64,000 nt of DNA, taken from contig NZ_JAPDPD010000005.1 in the NCBI RefSeq assembly GCF_026283965.1, positions 160,030 to 224,029 on the forward strand. The letters run 5' to 3'. Both the position numbers and the translations under genes were made by a program. The notes under the pieces are model-generated. The model worked only from the letters and a program-made list of their open reading frames with translations. It was not told the origin of the DNA and did no database searches. Every line of letters starts with the position of its first letter. Position 1 is the first letter of the stretch. This stretch comes from Dyella subtropica. GTDB lineage: Bacteria; Pseudomonadota; Gammaproteobacteria; Xanthomonadales; Rhodanobacteraceae. Of this stretch, positions 18,188 to 27,276 are shown piece by piece.

Positions 18188-19606
18188 TCAGTACGCCATC
18201 GGCACGCGCACCGTCACCGTCGCATCCGGCGTGTCGCGCGTCACCCCGACGCCCAGCGTGAAGTTCAATGTGCGCTTTTCGTTGAAGCGATACGAACCGC
18301 CGATCAGCAGTGTGCCGAGCACCGTCTTGGCCGAGCCTGGCACCGTCCTGCCGTTTTGCTTGGTGACACCGATCCAACTCTGGTCATAGCCGATACTGAA
18401 GGAAGCCTTCTCATTTAACGCCAAGCCCATGCCGACACTCACATCCACGACGTCACCCACTTTCACCTTACCGAGCTGCTCCTTACCCGCGAGCAGCAAG
18501 GTGCGGCTGACGTGGTTGCGCTCGAAGTTGTGCAGATAGCTCACATTGCCGAAGAACACCACCGGATCGGACGGATACAGCCAGGTCACTCCCGGCTGTA
18601 TCGAGTAGAAGCCGGTACCGGTAGGCAGCTGTAATGGCAGGCCCGTGCCGGTCGCGTTTTGCACGCAGCGCTGCACACAGTCGGTCGTCACTTCGAAGGG
18701 ATCACGGCCCGTACGCGATTTGAAACGCAGCCAGGCGATGTAATACGCCTTGTCCGCGCCACCATCGTTGAGCTGGTATCGCGCGGTCGCTTCCACGTCG
18801 CCGATGCCATGACCGCTCGCGCCGAACACGCGGTCAGTCGCCGTACCCGTGAAAATCTCCCGGCTGATGGTATCCGTGTGGCCATACACGTATGGGATGC
18901 GTACCTCGGCCTCCAGCCGGTTGGTGATGCCATAACGCAAAGCCACGGCTGCGGTCTGCGTGGTGGTCTTGACCTGCCTCACATCGATCAAGCCAATAAG
19001 GATGGCCGGAATAATGGTGTAGCCCACCAGCGCCACGCGGTCCGCGGACGAATAGCCGAACTGATACGACGGCTCCACGATCAGCTTGCCACGCGGCGTC
19101 AGCACGCCCGGCTGATCGAAGATGGGGGCTACCTCAGGAGGTCGCGTATCTTGCTGTGGCGCTTGCCCTACCGGCTTGGTATCCGTCGGTACGTCCGTCA
19201 CACCGCCGACAGCAAGCGAATCAGCAGCGGACATCGGCAACGCCGATGCGCTCGCCCCCGCGGCCCTGATGTTGCCTGCTCGCTGCTTGTCCAGCACGTC
19301 CATGCCCACGGCATGTCGCAACGCCCTGTAGTCCGCTTCTTGGGTGGCGAGGGTTCGCTTCATGGTTTCGAGCTGTTCGATCTGCGTAGCGATCTGATTG
19401 CGCATGGCGTCGATGCGCTCACCCTGTTCGACCACCTGCTTGCGGATGGTGGCGGAGACCTCACTCGTTGCCGGCGTCGCCGACGTTACCGGTGGCGATG
19501 CGCCGAGTGCAGGCATCTGCTGGGCCGAACATACGCCGGTAAGCAGCACCAAACCGGCGCAGCCCACCGAGCACGTATATCGCCATGGCTTTCGTCCCGT
19601 AGTCAT
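18188..19606 (-). CDS. FapF-like outer-membrane channel with N-terminal coiled coil
   Basis: 472-aa outer-membrane protein, last gene of the amyloid-like cluster. The start at 19606 (MTTGRKPWRYTCSVGC) is preferred because AAAGGA lies 7 nt before it; an ATG 8 codons upstream is possible. After the signal peptide comes a helical segment with heptad pattern (IRKQVVEQGERIDAMRNQIA, then TQIEQLETMKRTLATQE), a Pro-rich linker, and about 290 residues of alternating beta strands ending in VTVRVPMAY. A trimerising coiled coil in front of a beta barrel is the architecture of Pseudomonas FapF, which secretes functional amyloid subunits. Order after the C39 and FapE-like genes also matches. Substrate and function are inferred. 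Confidence 0.75.
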   Translation of the reverse strand: MTTGRKPWRYTCSVGCAGLVLLTGVCSAQQMPALGASPPVTSATPATSEVSATIRKQVVEQGERIDAMRNQIATQIEQLETMKRTLATQEADYRALRHAVGMDVLDKQRAGNIRAAGASASALPMSAADSLAVGGVTDVPTDTKPVGQAPQQDTRPPEVAPIFDQPGVLTPRGKLIVEPSYQFGYSSADRVALVGYTIIPAILIGLIDVRQVKTTTQTAAVALRYGITNRLEAEVRIPYVYGHTDTISREIFTGTATDRVFGASGHGIGDVEATARYQLNDGGADKAYYIAWLRFKSRTGRDPFEVTTDCVQRCVQNATGTGLPLQLPTGTGFYSIQPGVTWLYPSDPVVFFGNVSYLHNFERNHVSRTLLLAGKEQLGKVKVGDVVDVSVGMGLALNEKASFSIGYDQSWIGVTKQNGRTVPGSAKTVLGTLLIGGSYRFNEKRTLNFTLGVGVTRDTPDATVTVRVPMAY

Positions 19607-19648
19607 CTCGCATCCTTTCGCGCCAGCCAATGGATGGCTTCGTGCGCG

Positions 19649-20236
19649 TCAATGGCCCAGTGGATTGGCGGTTGCGGATTGCAGACTCTGTTGCAGGTTG
19701 AGCCCGCGGAACATGCTCAGGGTGTTCACCGAAATGTTCAGCGTGGTTACGGTGTCGATGTTCTGGTTGTTGAGGGTGTTCTGCACCACCGTGGCCGCCA
19801 CGGTATGGCTGAATGCGGATGGATCGAAGGTGTTGCCCGGCCCGTTCTGCACCAGGGTGGCTGTGCCGTTCGCCGAAGCAAGCACACCAGCCTGCGCCGG
19901 AGTCATGTGAGCGATGTCCGGGATATCGATCTTGGTCGAGGTGACCAGCGCGCCGTTGATGTAAACCGCGCGATCAATGCCCAACGAAGCCACGAGCCCG
20001 TTGCCCAGATCGAACCCACCGCGGACATCGTCGAGACGCGAGGCGCTCACGGGCATCCAGTGCGCCACTTCCGAGGTCGGATTGGCATCGCTCAAAGACG
20101 GCGACAATAACGCAAGCGGCCCCTTGTCGAAGACAAAGTCATGAGCATGGGCTGCACCCGCCCACACTCCTGCGGAGGTGATCAACAGGCAGGCGAGAAT
20201 GACCTGCGAACGTGTCGACGACAGCAAGGTTTTCAT
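19649..20236 (-). CDS. FapE-like secreted protein
   Basis: 195-aa protein with a cleavable signal peptide (cut after AGAAHAH). Mature features: DLGNGLVASLGIDRAVYING, an Asn/Gln/Thr-rich stretch TVVQNTLNNQNIDTVTTLNI followed by VNTLSMFRGLNLQQSLQSAT. The V-x-QN/NQN patterning resembles the amyloid-type segments of the two upstream products. It overlaps the C39 peptidase gene by 4 bp (ATGA), showing translational coupling, and sits between C39 peptidase and channel just as fapE does between fapD and fapF. No strong domain is recognisable; the assignment is by position, export signal and composition. Confidence 0.6.
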   Translation of the reverse strand: MKTLLSSTRSQVILACLLITSAGVWAGAAHAHDFVFDKGPLALLSPSLSDANPTSEVAHWMPVSASRLDDVRGGFDLGNGLVASLGIDRAVYINGALVTSTKIDIPDIAHMTPAQAGVLASANGTATLVQNGPGNTFDPSAFSHTVAATVVQNTLNNQNIDTVTTLNISVNTLSMFRGLNLQQSLQSATANPLGH

Positions 20237-20919
20237 ATGTCCCCCGGGCCGCGCTTGGGCATGGTAATACCGTCCAGCCCGCGACGGTCAATACCGGAAC
20301 TAAGAGGCGCCATGGGAGCTGCACGCCAGTCGCTCGCGCTGTTGAAGACCGCCATCGAGCGCCGGTTGTGGATAACGAAAATTAGATGGTTCTTCCACAT
20401 CGCATTAAAGCGCGAACGCGGCAGCGAGCGCGTACCCAGGGCGGGGTCGCCGACCAGCACGCGATCGTTACGCAAACCTTTGATCACCACGAAATGGTGG
20501 TAGCCGCCTTCATCGATCAGCACGATCGCTGGAAGATTTTCCTGCTGGAGTTTTTCCAGCGGCACGTCGAAGCCGTCCGCTTCGAAGCCGTTCGCCTGCA
20601 GGTAAGCCTTGATGTCGAGCAGGGAGAATCCTTCCTTGGTGATCTTCGCGCGGTCACCATGGGCATACATCTGCTCGAAAGCAGCCTGCTCGTCGACGGG
20701 GTAGCCATACTGATAGGTCAGCAAGGTGGCGACCGCAGCCGAGCCACAGCTGAAGTCGTACTTCTGCCGGATGGTGTTCTTGAACCGGGCTTCCTTCAGA
20801 CTGGTCAGATGCAAGGTGACGTTCTGGCCCTGCGCGCCAGGCACCACGACCGATGACGCCTGCAGTGAACCCGCAAGCAGCATCGACGGAAGCACCAGCA
20901 GCGGCAGCCATCGCCTCAT
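20233..20919 (-). CDS. C39-family peptidase (FapD-like)
   Basis: 228-aa exported cysteine peptidase. The signal peptide ends near LQAS. The peptidase motif QKYDFSCGSAAVATLL contains the conserved Q and catalytic Cys; GGYHHFVVIKGL supplies His, and VGDPALGTR the Asp. C39 domains normally trim double-glycine leaders in bacteriocin exporters, but stand-alone periplasmic C39 enzymes like this one are typical of Fap operons (FapD), where they process or regulate fibre components. It overlaps both neighbours by 4 bp, so three genes are translated as a coupled unit. Confidence 0.85.
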   Translation of the reverse strand: MRRWLPLLVLPSMLLAGSLQASSVVVPGAQGQNVTLHLTSLKEARFKNTIRQKYDFSCGSAAVATLLTYQYGYPVDEQAAFEQMYAHGDRAKITKEGFSLLDIKAYLQANGFEADGFDVPLEKLQQENLPAIVLIDEGGYHHFVVIKGLRNDRVLVGDPALGTRSLPRSRFNAMWKNHLIFVIHNRRSMAVFNSASDWRAAPMAPLSSGIDRRGLDGITMPKRGPGDI

Positions 20920-21335
20920 GGCTTGAACTGCACGTTGATGATGGTGGCGTTCTGGATCAGTACGTTGTTGCCGGTATTCTGGATCACCATCGGCACACCC
21001 GACACACCTACGAACGAACCGGCGCTGATCGAATTGAATCCGGTAGCAACATGGTCCGCGGTGTTGTTACTCACGTTGCCGTTGAGCGTTATCTGCTCAC
21101 TCGCATCGGTACCGCCGCTGGACCTGGCAAGCACGCTGGCGTCCACGCTCTGCCCGAGGCCATCGACGTAAACCCGATGAGCGCCGTTCGCAGCCGCGAC
21201 ATAGACAGCCACCGGCGATCCCGAACCGCCCGCGAGATACGCAGGCGAGCCTGACGATCCATCAGCGAACGCGACGCCTGATGCCGCCAGCAAACACGCT
21301 ACTCCCAAACCGCACGCAGGCCTAATGATCTGCAT
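20916..21335 (-). CDS. small secreted Asn-rich protein of amyloid-like cluster
   Basis: 139-aa protein. Signal peptide cut after GVAFA; mature chain rich in G, S, A, N and V. The C-terminal motif GVPMVIQNTGNNVLIQNATI resembles the end of the large upstream protein (VTVISQNSGIAALTQQSVNV): both have V-I-x-QN-x-G, a short spacer, then QN/QQ and a beta-prone V/I run. This suggests related beta-forming segments, as between FapB (nucleator) and FapC (major subunit). The stop overlaps the start of the C39 gene. A role as minor subunit or nucleator is inference. Confidence 0.6.
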   Translation of the reverse strand: MQIIRPACGLGVACLLAASGVAFADGSSGSPAYLAGGSGSPVAVYVAAANGAHRVYVDGLGQSVDASVLARSSGGTDASEQITLNGNVSNNTADHVATGFNSISAGSFVGVSGVPMVIQNTGNNVLIQNATIINVQFKP

Positions 21336-21427
21336 GGCACATGTCTCCCGTAGTGCCCGCGGCCGCTACGCGTCGTTGCTTGCCATGATGTCCATGGCAA
21401 ACGCTCCGAATCATCCGGCCACAAGCG

Positions 21428-21456
21428 GTCGTGGAGCGCACAAGGCGCTCCACGAC
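21428..21456 (-). terminator. 12-bp hairpin inside the amyloid-like operon
   Basis: Arms GTCGTGGAGCGC (21428-21439) and GCGCTCCACGAC (21445-21456) with a 5-nt loop, in the 134-bp gap between the first, abundant-type gene and the next. There is no T-run, so partial termination or 3'-end stabilisation is more likely than a full stop. Confidence 0.6.
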
Positions 21457-21469
21457 GTGGGTTTGCGCA

Positions 21470-22426
21470 TCAATGACCGACGTTCAGATTGGCCTGTACG
21501 TTCACGCTCTGCTGAGTCAGCGCAGCAATACCGCTGTTCTGCGAGATCACCGTCACGCCTGCCGCAGCCGCCGCCGAACCGGTCATGGTGTTGGACATAT
21601 TGAAGCTGCCCGCATCGGCCATAGCGCTACCACCGGCCGCGCCGTTGCCACCATTGCCGCCCGCAGCGGCGCCGCCCATGCCGGCCGCACCCGAACCACC
21701 AGCGCCACCAGCACCGCCAGCGCTGCCGGCCGCACCACTGGTTCCGCCGGTCGCGGACGAATTGCCGCTGGATGCTGTGGCCGCGCCACCGGAAGCAGCT
21801 CCGCCTGTCCAGACACCACTGCCACTCGTGGCGGTATCGGTGCCGGCACCGCGAGCGCGCGCCTTACCGGTATTGCCACTGCTGTCGCCGCCCCATGCGC
21901 CGCTGCCTGCCCAGGCGTTGCCGCTTGCGCTGTGGGAACCACCGACGTAGCCGCTACGTGCGTGGGAGTCGCCGCCGTTGCCGCCGGAACTGCCGCTACC
22001 GCCGTTGCCGTCGCCGCCCGAGCCAGCACCGCCGCTGCCGCCCCGGCCGCCACTCGCATTGCCCATGTTGGTGGCGTAGTTGCCGATGCTGGAGACGGTG
22101 TTATTCGTCACCGTGCCGTCGAGCCGGCTTACGGCGACTGCCTTGCTGGTATCGAACGAACTGGTGATGGACGAAGTTGCAGTGCCTCCGTTGTTTGCCG
22201 CTGAGCTGCCCTGACCAGTGGCATAGGAATCGCCCATATTGCCGCGGTCACTGCCATTGTGCTGACTGGAATTGCTATTGCTGTGCGTACTCGAGTTGGT
22301 ATTGCTATGCGTACTCGAGTTGGTATTGGCCTGTGTACCGGAGTTGTTGTTGTTGTCTTGTGCCGCGGCGGGGAGTGCCAATCCCAGCCCTAGCAGAAGC
22401 GCTGTTGCAAGAAGACTTTTGCGCAT
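21470..22426 (-). CDS. Gly/Ser/Asn-rich secreted protein, putative amyloid subunit
   Basis: 318-aa protein, start at 22426 (MRKSLLATALLLGLGLALPA) with GGAGAA at a good distance; the longer frame upstream is not supported. After the signal peptide (cut after AAAQ) come Asn/Ser/His repeats (NTNSSTHS twice, from a 24-bp direct repeat in the DNA at about 22283-22330). A region with TNNTVSSIGNYATNMGN follows, then about 150 residues of Gly/Ala/Ser-rich sequence (GGSG, GGNGG), and a conserved end VTVISQNSGIAALTQQSVNV plus QANLNVGH. Low-complexity, almost no charged residues or cysteines, and export with a C39 peptidase and coiled-coil channel point to a FapC/FapB-like fibre protein. It could also be a glycine-rich adhesin. 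Confidence 0.6.
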   Translation of the reverse strand: MRKSLLATALLLGLGLALPAAAQDNNNNSGTQANTNSSTHSNTNSSTHSNSNSSQHNGSDRGNMGDSYATGQGSSAANNGGTATSSITSSFDTSKAVAVSRLDGTVTNNTVSSIGNYATNMGNASGGRGGSGGAGSGGDGNGGSGSSGGNGGDSHARSGYVGGSHSASGNAWAGSGAWGGDSSGNTGKARARGAGTDTATSGSGVWTGGAASGGAATASSGNSSATGGTSGAAGSAGGAGGAGGSGAAGMGGAAAGGNGGNGAAGGSAMADAGSFNMSNTMTGSAAAAAGVTVISQNSGIAALTQQSVNVQANLNVGH

Positions 22427-22811
22427 GGTTGTTCTCCAAGCAGTGTGCGGTGACCCCCTGTTTGCCTGCGTAAGCGGCACGATTGCATTGCAACATGCAT
22501 ACCATGCCCGGACCACGCCAGACCGGCGCTATCACGCGAGAAAAATCAGACACTTGAGCGCAAGGTCGTAACTTCGCATGGCTAATCCAACGGCCATGGC
22601 ATCGCACCATGCATCACTGCTGTTACACAAAAATCGGCAGCAGCCATCGCTGTCGCCGTCGATGCGAAAAAATTTCACGACTATCCATCGCGTTGGAGGA
22701 AGTTCCTCAGCGGGCTTGGCGATGGATAGAACCTGTATCAAAACAGATACACCTGTGCCTACGAACGGATAACGCACCGTCGACTCCACTCCAACATCGC
22801 CCACGCCAACA
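22427..22811. other. promoter region of the amyloid-like cluster and prpC 3' side
   Basis: 385 bp without a supported gene. It must hold the promoter for the minus-strand cluster. I looked for a sigma-54 box, as some fap operons have, and did not find a convincing one. The right end carries the prpC terminator. Confidence 0.4.
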
Positions 22812-22838
22812 AAAAAGGAGCCCGAAGGCTCCCTTTTC
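22812..22838 (-). terminator. rho-independent terminator of prpC
   Basis: Stem AAAAAAGGAGCC / GGCTCCCTTTT with loop CGAA, 15 bp after the prpC stop. Read on the minus strand it ends in a T-run. It separates prpBC from the amyloid-like cluster transcript. Confidence 0.9.
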
Positions 22839-22852
22839 GCTTAGCGCTCGGC

Positions 22853-23998
22853 TCAGCGCTTTTCGATCGGCACGTAGATCTGGTCTTCCGGACCGGTGTA
22901 GTTCGCGCTCGGACGGATGATCTTGCCGTCCTGGCGCTGTTCGATCACGTGCGCGCTCCAACCGGAGGTGCGGGCGATCACGAACAGCGGCGTGAACATC
23001 GCCGTCGGCACGCCCATCATGTGGTACGCGCTGGCGGAGAACCAATCGAGGTTGGGGAACATTTTCTTGAGATCCCACATCAGCTTCTCGATGCGCTCAG
23101 ACACATCGAACAGCGTCGGGTTGCCGCCCTCGGTGCAAAGCTTGCGCGAGACTTCCTTGATGATCTCGTTGCGCGGATCGGACACCGTGTACACCGGATG
23201 GCCAAAGCCGATGATGATCTCCTTGCGCTCGACGCGAGCGCGGATATCCGCCTCCGCCTCGGCCGTATTGCGATAGCGCGCGATGATCTCCATCGCCACT
23301 TCGTTCGCACCGCCATGCTTGGGACCGCGCAGCGCGCCGATGGCGCCGGTGATCGCCGAGTACATGTCCGAACCGGTGCCGGCGATCACGCGAGCGGTAA
23401 AGGTGGACGCATTGAACTCGTGCTCGGCGTACAGCACCAGCGACTTGTCCAGCGCGTGCGCGTGCAGCTCGCTCACCTTCTTGCCGTGCAGCAGGTGCAG
23501 GAAATGCGCGGCGATGGAGTCGTCGTCGGTCTCCGTCTCGATGCGCTTGCCGTTGTGGCTGAAGTGGTACCAGTACAGCAGCATCGAACCGAAGCTGGCC
23601 ATCAAACGGTCGGCGATGTCGCGCGCGCCGGTGACGTTGTGGTCGTCCTTCTCCGGCAGCACCGTGCCGAGCACCGAGCAGCCGGTGCGCATCACGTCCA
23701 TCGGGTGGGTGGAGGCCGGCAGCAGTTCCAGCGCACTCTTCACCGGCGCCGGCAGGCCGCGCAGGCGCTTCAACTTGGCACGATAGGCATTCAGCTCAGC
23801 CCAGTTCGGCAGCACGCCATGGACCAGCAGGTAGGCCACCTCTTCGAAGCAGCCCTTGGCCGCCAGATCGTGGATGTCATAGCCGCGGTAATGCAGATCG
23901 TTGCCGCTGCGACCGACCGTGCACAGCGCGGTGTTGCCCGCGGCCACGCCGGACAGGGCGACGGATTTCTTGGCCTTGGGAAGGACTTGCTCGCTCAT
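22853..23998 (-). CDS. prpC: 2-methylcitrate synthase PrpC
   Basis: 381-aa citrate-synthase-family enzyme that condenses propionyl-CoA with oxaloacetate. Start 23998 ([20 protein letters not shown]). Active-site motifs: [11 protein letters not shown] (His), [14 protein letters not shown] (His) and the C-terminal arginine block [18 protein letters not shown]. Length near 380 aa and the [21 protein letters not shown]-terminus are typical of methylcitrate synthase rather than the ~430-aa housekeeping GltA. It lies about 80 bp after prpB. In related operons acnD would follow next; here the amyloid-like cluster intervenes. Confidence 0.94.
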   Translation of the reverse strand: MSEQVLPKAKKSVALSGVAAGNTALCTVGRSGNDLHYRGYDIHDLAAKGCFEEVAYLLVHGVLPNWAELNAYRAKLKRLRGLPAPVKSALELLPASTHPMDVMRTGCSVLGTVLPEKDDHNVTGARDIADRLMASFGSMLLYWYHFSHNGKRIETETDDDSIAAHFLHLLHGKKVSELHAHALDKSLVLYAEHEFNASTFTARVIAGTGSDMYSAITGAIGALRGPKHGGANEVAMEIIARYRNTAEAEADIRARVERKEIIIGFGHPVYTVSDPRNEIIKEVSRKLCTEGGNPTLFDVSERIEKLMWDLKKMFPNLDWFSASAYHMMGVPTAMFTPLFVIARTSGWSAHVIEQRQDGKIIRPSANYTGPEDQIYVPIEKR

Positions 23999-24079
23999 CG
24001 GATACTTCTCCTCATTGCATGCAACTGGCCGGCCGCGTCGAAAGCGCCGCGGCACGGCGTGAATTCGGCCCGTTCAGGA

Positions 24080-24961
24080 CTACTTGTTGGCAAACAGTGC
24101 GTCGAGCTTGTCTTCATAGGCGTGGTAGCCGAGGAAGTCGTAAAGCTGTTCGCGCGTCTGCAGCGTGTCGATGATGTTCTTCTGGGTGCCTTCGCGGCGC
24201 ACCGTCTCATAGAAATTCAGCGCAGCCTTGTTCATCGCGCGATAGGCACCGCAGCAATACAGAGCAATGTCGACGTTGGCGTCGCGCAGCTCGTCCGTGG
24301 TGAAGAACGGCGTCGAACCAAACTCGGTGAGGTTGGCCAGGATCGGCACCTTCACAGCCGCTTTGAAACGACGGTAGTCATCCAGCGTCTTCATGGCTTC
24401 CGGGAAGATCATGTCGGCACCCGCCTCGACATAGGCGCAGGCGCGGTCGATGGCCGAATCGATGCCCTCGACAGCGGCGGCATCGGTGCGCGCCATGATC
24501 ACGAACCCGGGGTCGGTGCGCGCATCGACGGCCGCCTTCACGCGATCAACCATCTCTTCCTTCGGCACCACTTCTTTGCCGGGACGGTGGCCGCAACGCT
24601 TCTGGCCGACCTGGTCCTCCATGTGCACCGCGGCAACGCCGACATTGATGAACGAGCGGATCGTACGGGCGATGTTGAAAGCACCACCCCAACCCGTGTC
24701 GATATCGACCAGCAACGGCATCTGGGTAGCGTCCACGATACGACGGGCGTCAGTGAGTACGTCCTCCATGGTGGAAATGCCGAGGTCCGGCATACCCAGC
24801 GAATTGGCAGCCACACCGCCACCGGAGAGGTATAGCGCTTTGTAGCCCACGCGCTTGGCCATCAGACCGGCGTAGGCGGTAATGGCGCCCATGATTTGCA
24901 GGGGTTGCTCGGCGGCGACTGCGGCGCGGAAACGCGCACCGGGGGATGCAATCTGGGTCAT
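24080..24961 (-). CDS. prpB: methylisocitrate lyase PrpB
   Basis: 293-aa isocitrate-lyase-superfamily enzyme that splits 2-methylisocitrate into pyruvate and succinate. The start at 24961 has a strong GGAGG 5 nt upstream. The catalytic loop [14 protein letters not shown] shows the K-R-C-G-H signature. Metal and substrate residues lie in [11 protein letters not shown] and in VHMEDQ. The [17 protein letters not shown]-terminal block is typical of PrpB. First gene of the prpBC transcript; no prpR regulator gene is in the window. Confidence 0.96.
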   Translation of the reverse strand: MTQIASPGARFRAAVAAEQPLQIMGAITAYAGLMAKRVGYKALYLSGGGVAANSLGMPDLGISTMEDVLTDARRIVDATQMPLLVDIDTGWGGAFNIARTIRSFINVGVAAVHMEDQVGQKRCGHRPGKEVVPKEEMVDRVKAAVDARTDPGFVIMARTDAAAVEGIDSAIDRACAYVEAGADMIFPEAMKTLDDYRRFKAAVKVPILANLTEFGSTPFFTTDELRDANVDIALYCCGAYRAMNKAALNFYETVRREGTQKNIIDTLQTREQLYDFLGYHAYEDKLDALFANK

Positions 24962-25077
24962 GGAACCTCCGCGTAAAGCGCTGATTTTAGCGCGCCCGGA
25001 GGCGCAATCTCGTGCTGCGAAGCAGCAAACGTGAATTCTTGCGTGACCCAACCTGGGCTGTCACGTACATTCAATGG
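24962..25077. promoter_or_regulatory. divergent promoter region prpB / symporter gene
   Basis: 116 bp between two diverging genes, so promoters for both must lie here. No clear operator palindrome was recognised. Confidence 0.45.
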
Positions 25078-26457
25078 ATGAGCACACCCACCCGTCTCGC
25101 TGCACGCATTCTCTGGGGCCTGTTGATCGGCGTGATCGCCGCCGTAGTCACGTTAGGCATCGGCCAGTTCCATCCCGGCACGCTGAAGTCCATGCAGGCC
25201 ATCTCCGCCGCGGTGTTCGATCCGCTGGGCCAGATCTTCCTGCGCATGCTGTTCTTCGTGGTGATCCCGCTGGTCTTCGCCTCGCTGGCTTCCGGCATCG
25301 TGCAGCTGGGGCGACTCGACAAGCTGGGGCCGCTGGCCGGGCGCACCTTCGCGCTGTTCTTCGCCAACATGGCGATCGCGGTAGCCATCGGCCTGCTGAT
25401 GATGAACCTGCTGCAGCCTGGCCATCACCTCGACCCGGCCTCGAAAGACCTGCTGATGCAGCAATACGGCAGCAGCGCACTCCAGGCGGTGGAGCGCCAG
25501 CACCAACAACCCAGCATGAGCTTCGCCATCCTGGTGGAGATGTTCATGCCGCGTAACCTGTTCAGCGCCGTCGTCGGCACCGACCGCAACGCGCTGGGCG
25601 ACGTGCTGCCGCTGATCGTGTTCGCCATCCTGGTCGGTGCGGCCGGCACGCAGCTCAGCGAAGACAAACGACTGAAGCTGCAGTCCGGACTTGACCTGAT
25701 CAGCGAAGTGATGACCGGCATCGTCGGCTTCGCCCTGAAGCTCGCGCCGTTCGCCGTGCCGGCCATGATCTACAGCGTGATCGTGAAGGTCGGTGTGGAC
25801 ATCCTGCTGACCTTGGCGGTCTTTGTGATCGGCTGCGCCGTGGCGCTGGCACTGCACCTGTTCGGCACGATGTCGCTATGGCTGCGGCTGCTGGCGGGAC
25901 GCTCGCCGCTGGCCTATTTCAAACAGATCCGCCCCTTGCTCATCACCGCGTTCTCCACCAGCTCCAGCAGTGCCTCCCTGCCCGCCTCGCTGGCGATGGC
26001 GCGCGACGATCTGAAGCTGGCGCCGAGCACGGCCGGCTTCGTGCTGCCGCTGGGCGCCACCATGAATATGAGCGGCACCGCGCTGTTCGAAGGCTGCACG
26101 GTGCTGTTCGTGGCACAAGCGTTCGGCGTGGACCTCTCGCTGGGCCAGCAGTGCATCCTGATGTTGCTGTCGGTGCTGAGCGCGGTGGCGGTGGCGGGCA
26201 TTCCCGGTGGCTCGATACCGCTGATCGCCGGCCTGCTGGCCACCTTCGGCGTACCACCGGAAGGCATCGGCATCGTGCTGGGCGTGGATCGCATTCTCGA
26301 CATGTTGCGCACCACGGTGAACGTGGGTAGCGACATCGTGACCGCGACGGTGGTGGATGCCCGCGTGAAAGCGCCTCTACTCGGGCGTAACGCGGGTACT
26401 GCTGTCATGGGCGGACCTCATGCTGCGCCGGACATGGACGGCACCGGCGATCCATAG
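25078..26457 (+). CDS. dicarboxylate/amino-acid:cation symporter (DAACS family)
   Basis: 459-aa transporter with about eight membrane helices and two re-entrant loops. Start 25078 (MSTPTRLAARILWGLLIGVI) begins at the first helix. Signatures: LRMLFFVVIPLVFASLASGI, the serine-rich loop TAFSTSSSSASLPASL, and the Na+/substrate motif GATMNMSGTALFEG, followed by GIPGGSIPLIAGLLATFG. These define the GltP/DctA family importing glutamate, aspartate or C4-dicarboxylates. Next to prpB, succinate or malate import is plausible, but substrate is not determined by sequence alone. Confidence 0.9.
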   Translation: MSTPTRLAARILWGLLIGVIAAVVTLGIGQFHPGTLKSMQAISAAVFDPLGQIFLRMLFFVVIPLVFASLASGIVQLGRLDKLGPLAGRTFALFFANMAIAVAIGLLMMNLLQPGHHLDPASKDLLMQQYGSSALQAVERQHQQPSMSFAILVEMFMPRNLFSAVVGTDRNALGDVLPLIVFAILVGAAGTQLSEDKRLKLQSGLDLISEVMTGIVGFALKLAPFAVPAMIYSVIVKVGVDILLTLAVFVIGCAVALALHLFGTMSLWLRLLAGRSPLAYFKQIRPLLITAFSTSSSSASLPASLAMARDDLKLAPSTAGFVLPLGATMNMSGTALFEGCTVLFVAQAFGVDLSLGQQCILMLLSVLSAVAVAGIPGGSIPLIAGLLATFGVPPEGIGIVLGVDRILDMLRTTVNVGSDIVTATVVDARVKAPLLGRNAGTAVMGGPHAAPDMDGTGDP

Positions 26458-26556
26458 CCCCCGCCAATCAAGCCGATCCCTACAATCAATTAGAGTTATC
26501 GCAATACGCGCGGTATCTTTCAGCTTCCAACAACCCACCACACGGGAAAACCAACG

Positions 26557-27120
26557 ATGTCGTTGATCAACACCGCAATCAAACCGTTCAAGGCCCAGGC
26601 TTTCAAGAACGGCCAGTTCATCGAAGTCACCGATGCCTCGCTCAAGGGCAAGTGGTCCGTGGTGGTGTTCTACCCCGCCGACTTCACCTTCGTGTGCCCG
26701 ACCGAGCTGGAAGACCTGGCCGACCATTACGCCGAATTCCAGAAGCTGGGTGTAGAGATTTATGGCGTGTCCACCGACACCCACTTCGCGCACAAGGCGT
26801 GGCACGACACCTCCGACGCCATCAAGAAGGTGCAGTACACCCTGGTCGGCGATCCGACCGGCACCCTGACCCGCAACTTCGACGTGATGATCGAAGAGGA
26901 AGGCCTGGCGCTGCGCGGCACCTTCGTGATCAACCCGGAAGGTCAGATCAAGCTGTGCGAAATCCACGACAACGGCATCGGCCGCGACGCTTCCGAGCTG
27001 CTGCGCAAGGTCAAGGCTGCCCAGTACGTCGCCTCCCACCCGGGTGAAGTGTGCCCGGCCAAGTGGAAGGAAGGCGAGAAGACCCTGAAGCCGTCGCTCG
27101 ACCTGGTTGGCAAGATCTAA
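26557..27120 (+). CDS. ahpC: alkyl hydroperoxide reductase subunit C
   Basis: 187-aa typical 2-Cys peroxiredoxin that reduces H2O2 and organic peroxides. Peroxidatic Cys47 lies in [17 protein letters not shown], and the resolving cysteine in [10 protein letters not shown] near residue 166. Length and sequence match the AhpC/Prx1 class recycled by AhpF, encoded 156 bp downstream. The gap carries a strong hairpin (27168-27190). Expression is usually OxyR-controlled; no clear OxyR box could be assigned in the 99-bp upstream gap. Confidence 0.97.
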   Translation: MSLINTAIKPFKAQAFKNGQFIEVTDASLKGKWSVVVFYPADFTFVCPTELEDLADHYAEFQKLGVEIYGVSTDTHFAHKAWHDTSDAIKKVQYTLVGDPTGTLTRNFDVMIEEEGLALRGTFVINPEGQIKLCEIHDNGIGRDASELLRKVKAAQYVASHPGEVCPAKWKEGEKTLKPSLDLVGKI

Positions 27121-27167
27121 ACCACACGCTTTCCCGTGCATGGCGGCTTGCCCTCCGAGCCGCCCCC

Positions 27168-27190
27168 GGACCCGGCGTCCCGCCGGGTCC
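27168..27190 (+). terminator. attenuator hairpin between ahpC and ahpF
   Basis: Perfect 10-bp stem GGACCCGGCG / CGCCGGGTCC with a TCC loop and no T-run. Such a hairpin can stabilise the ahpC 3' end and reduce read-through, fitting the excess of AhpC over AhpF known in bacteria. Confidence 0.55.
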
Positions 27191-27276
27191 GACCTCCGAA
27201 TCCAGAGCGTCTGCGACGCCCGGCCTAGCCGGGTGCTGGTGACGCTCACCCCGAATAAACCAATGGAGCCCCCACC

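Noticed and set aside
22427..22811. sigma-54 promoter for the amyloid-like cluster
   Set aside because: No TGGCAC-N5-TTGC match on the minus strand in the upstream gap.
26458..26556. OxyR binding site before ahpC
   Set aside because: Fragments such as GTTATCG and CGGTAT were seen, but the four-part ATAG-type spacing could not be matched.
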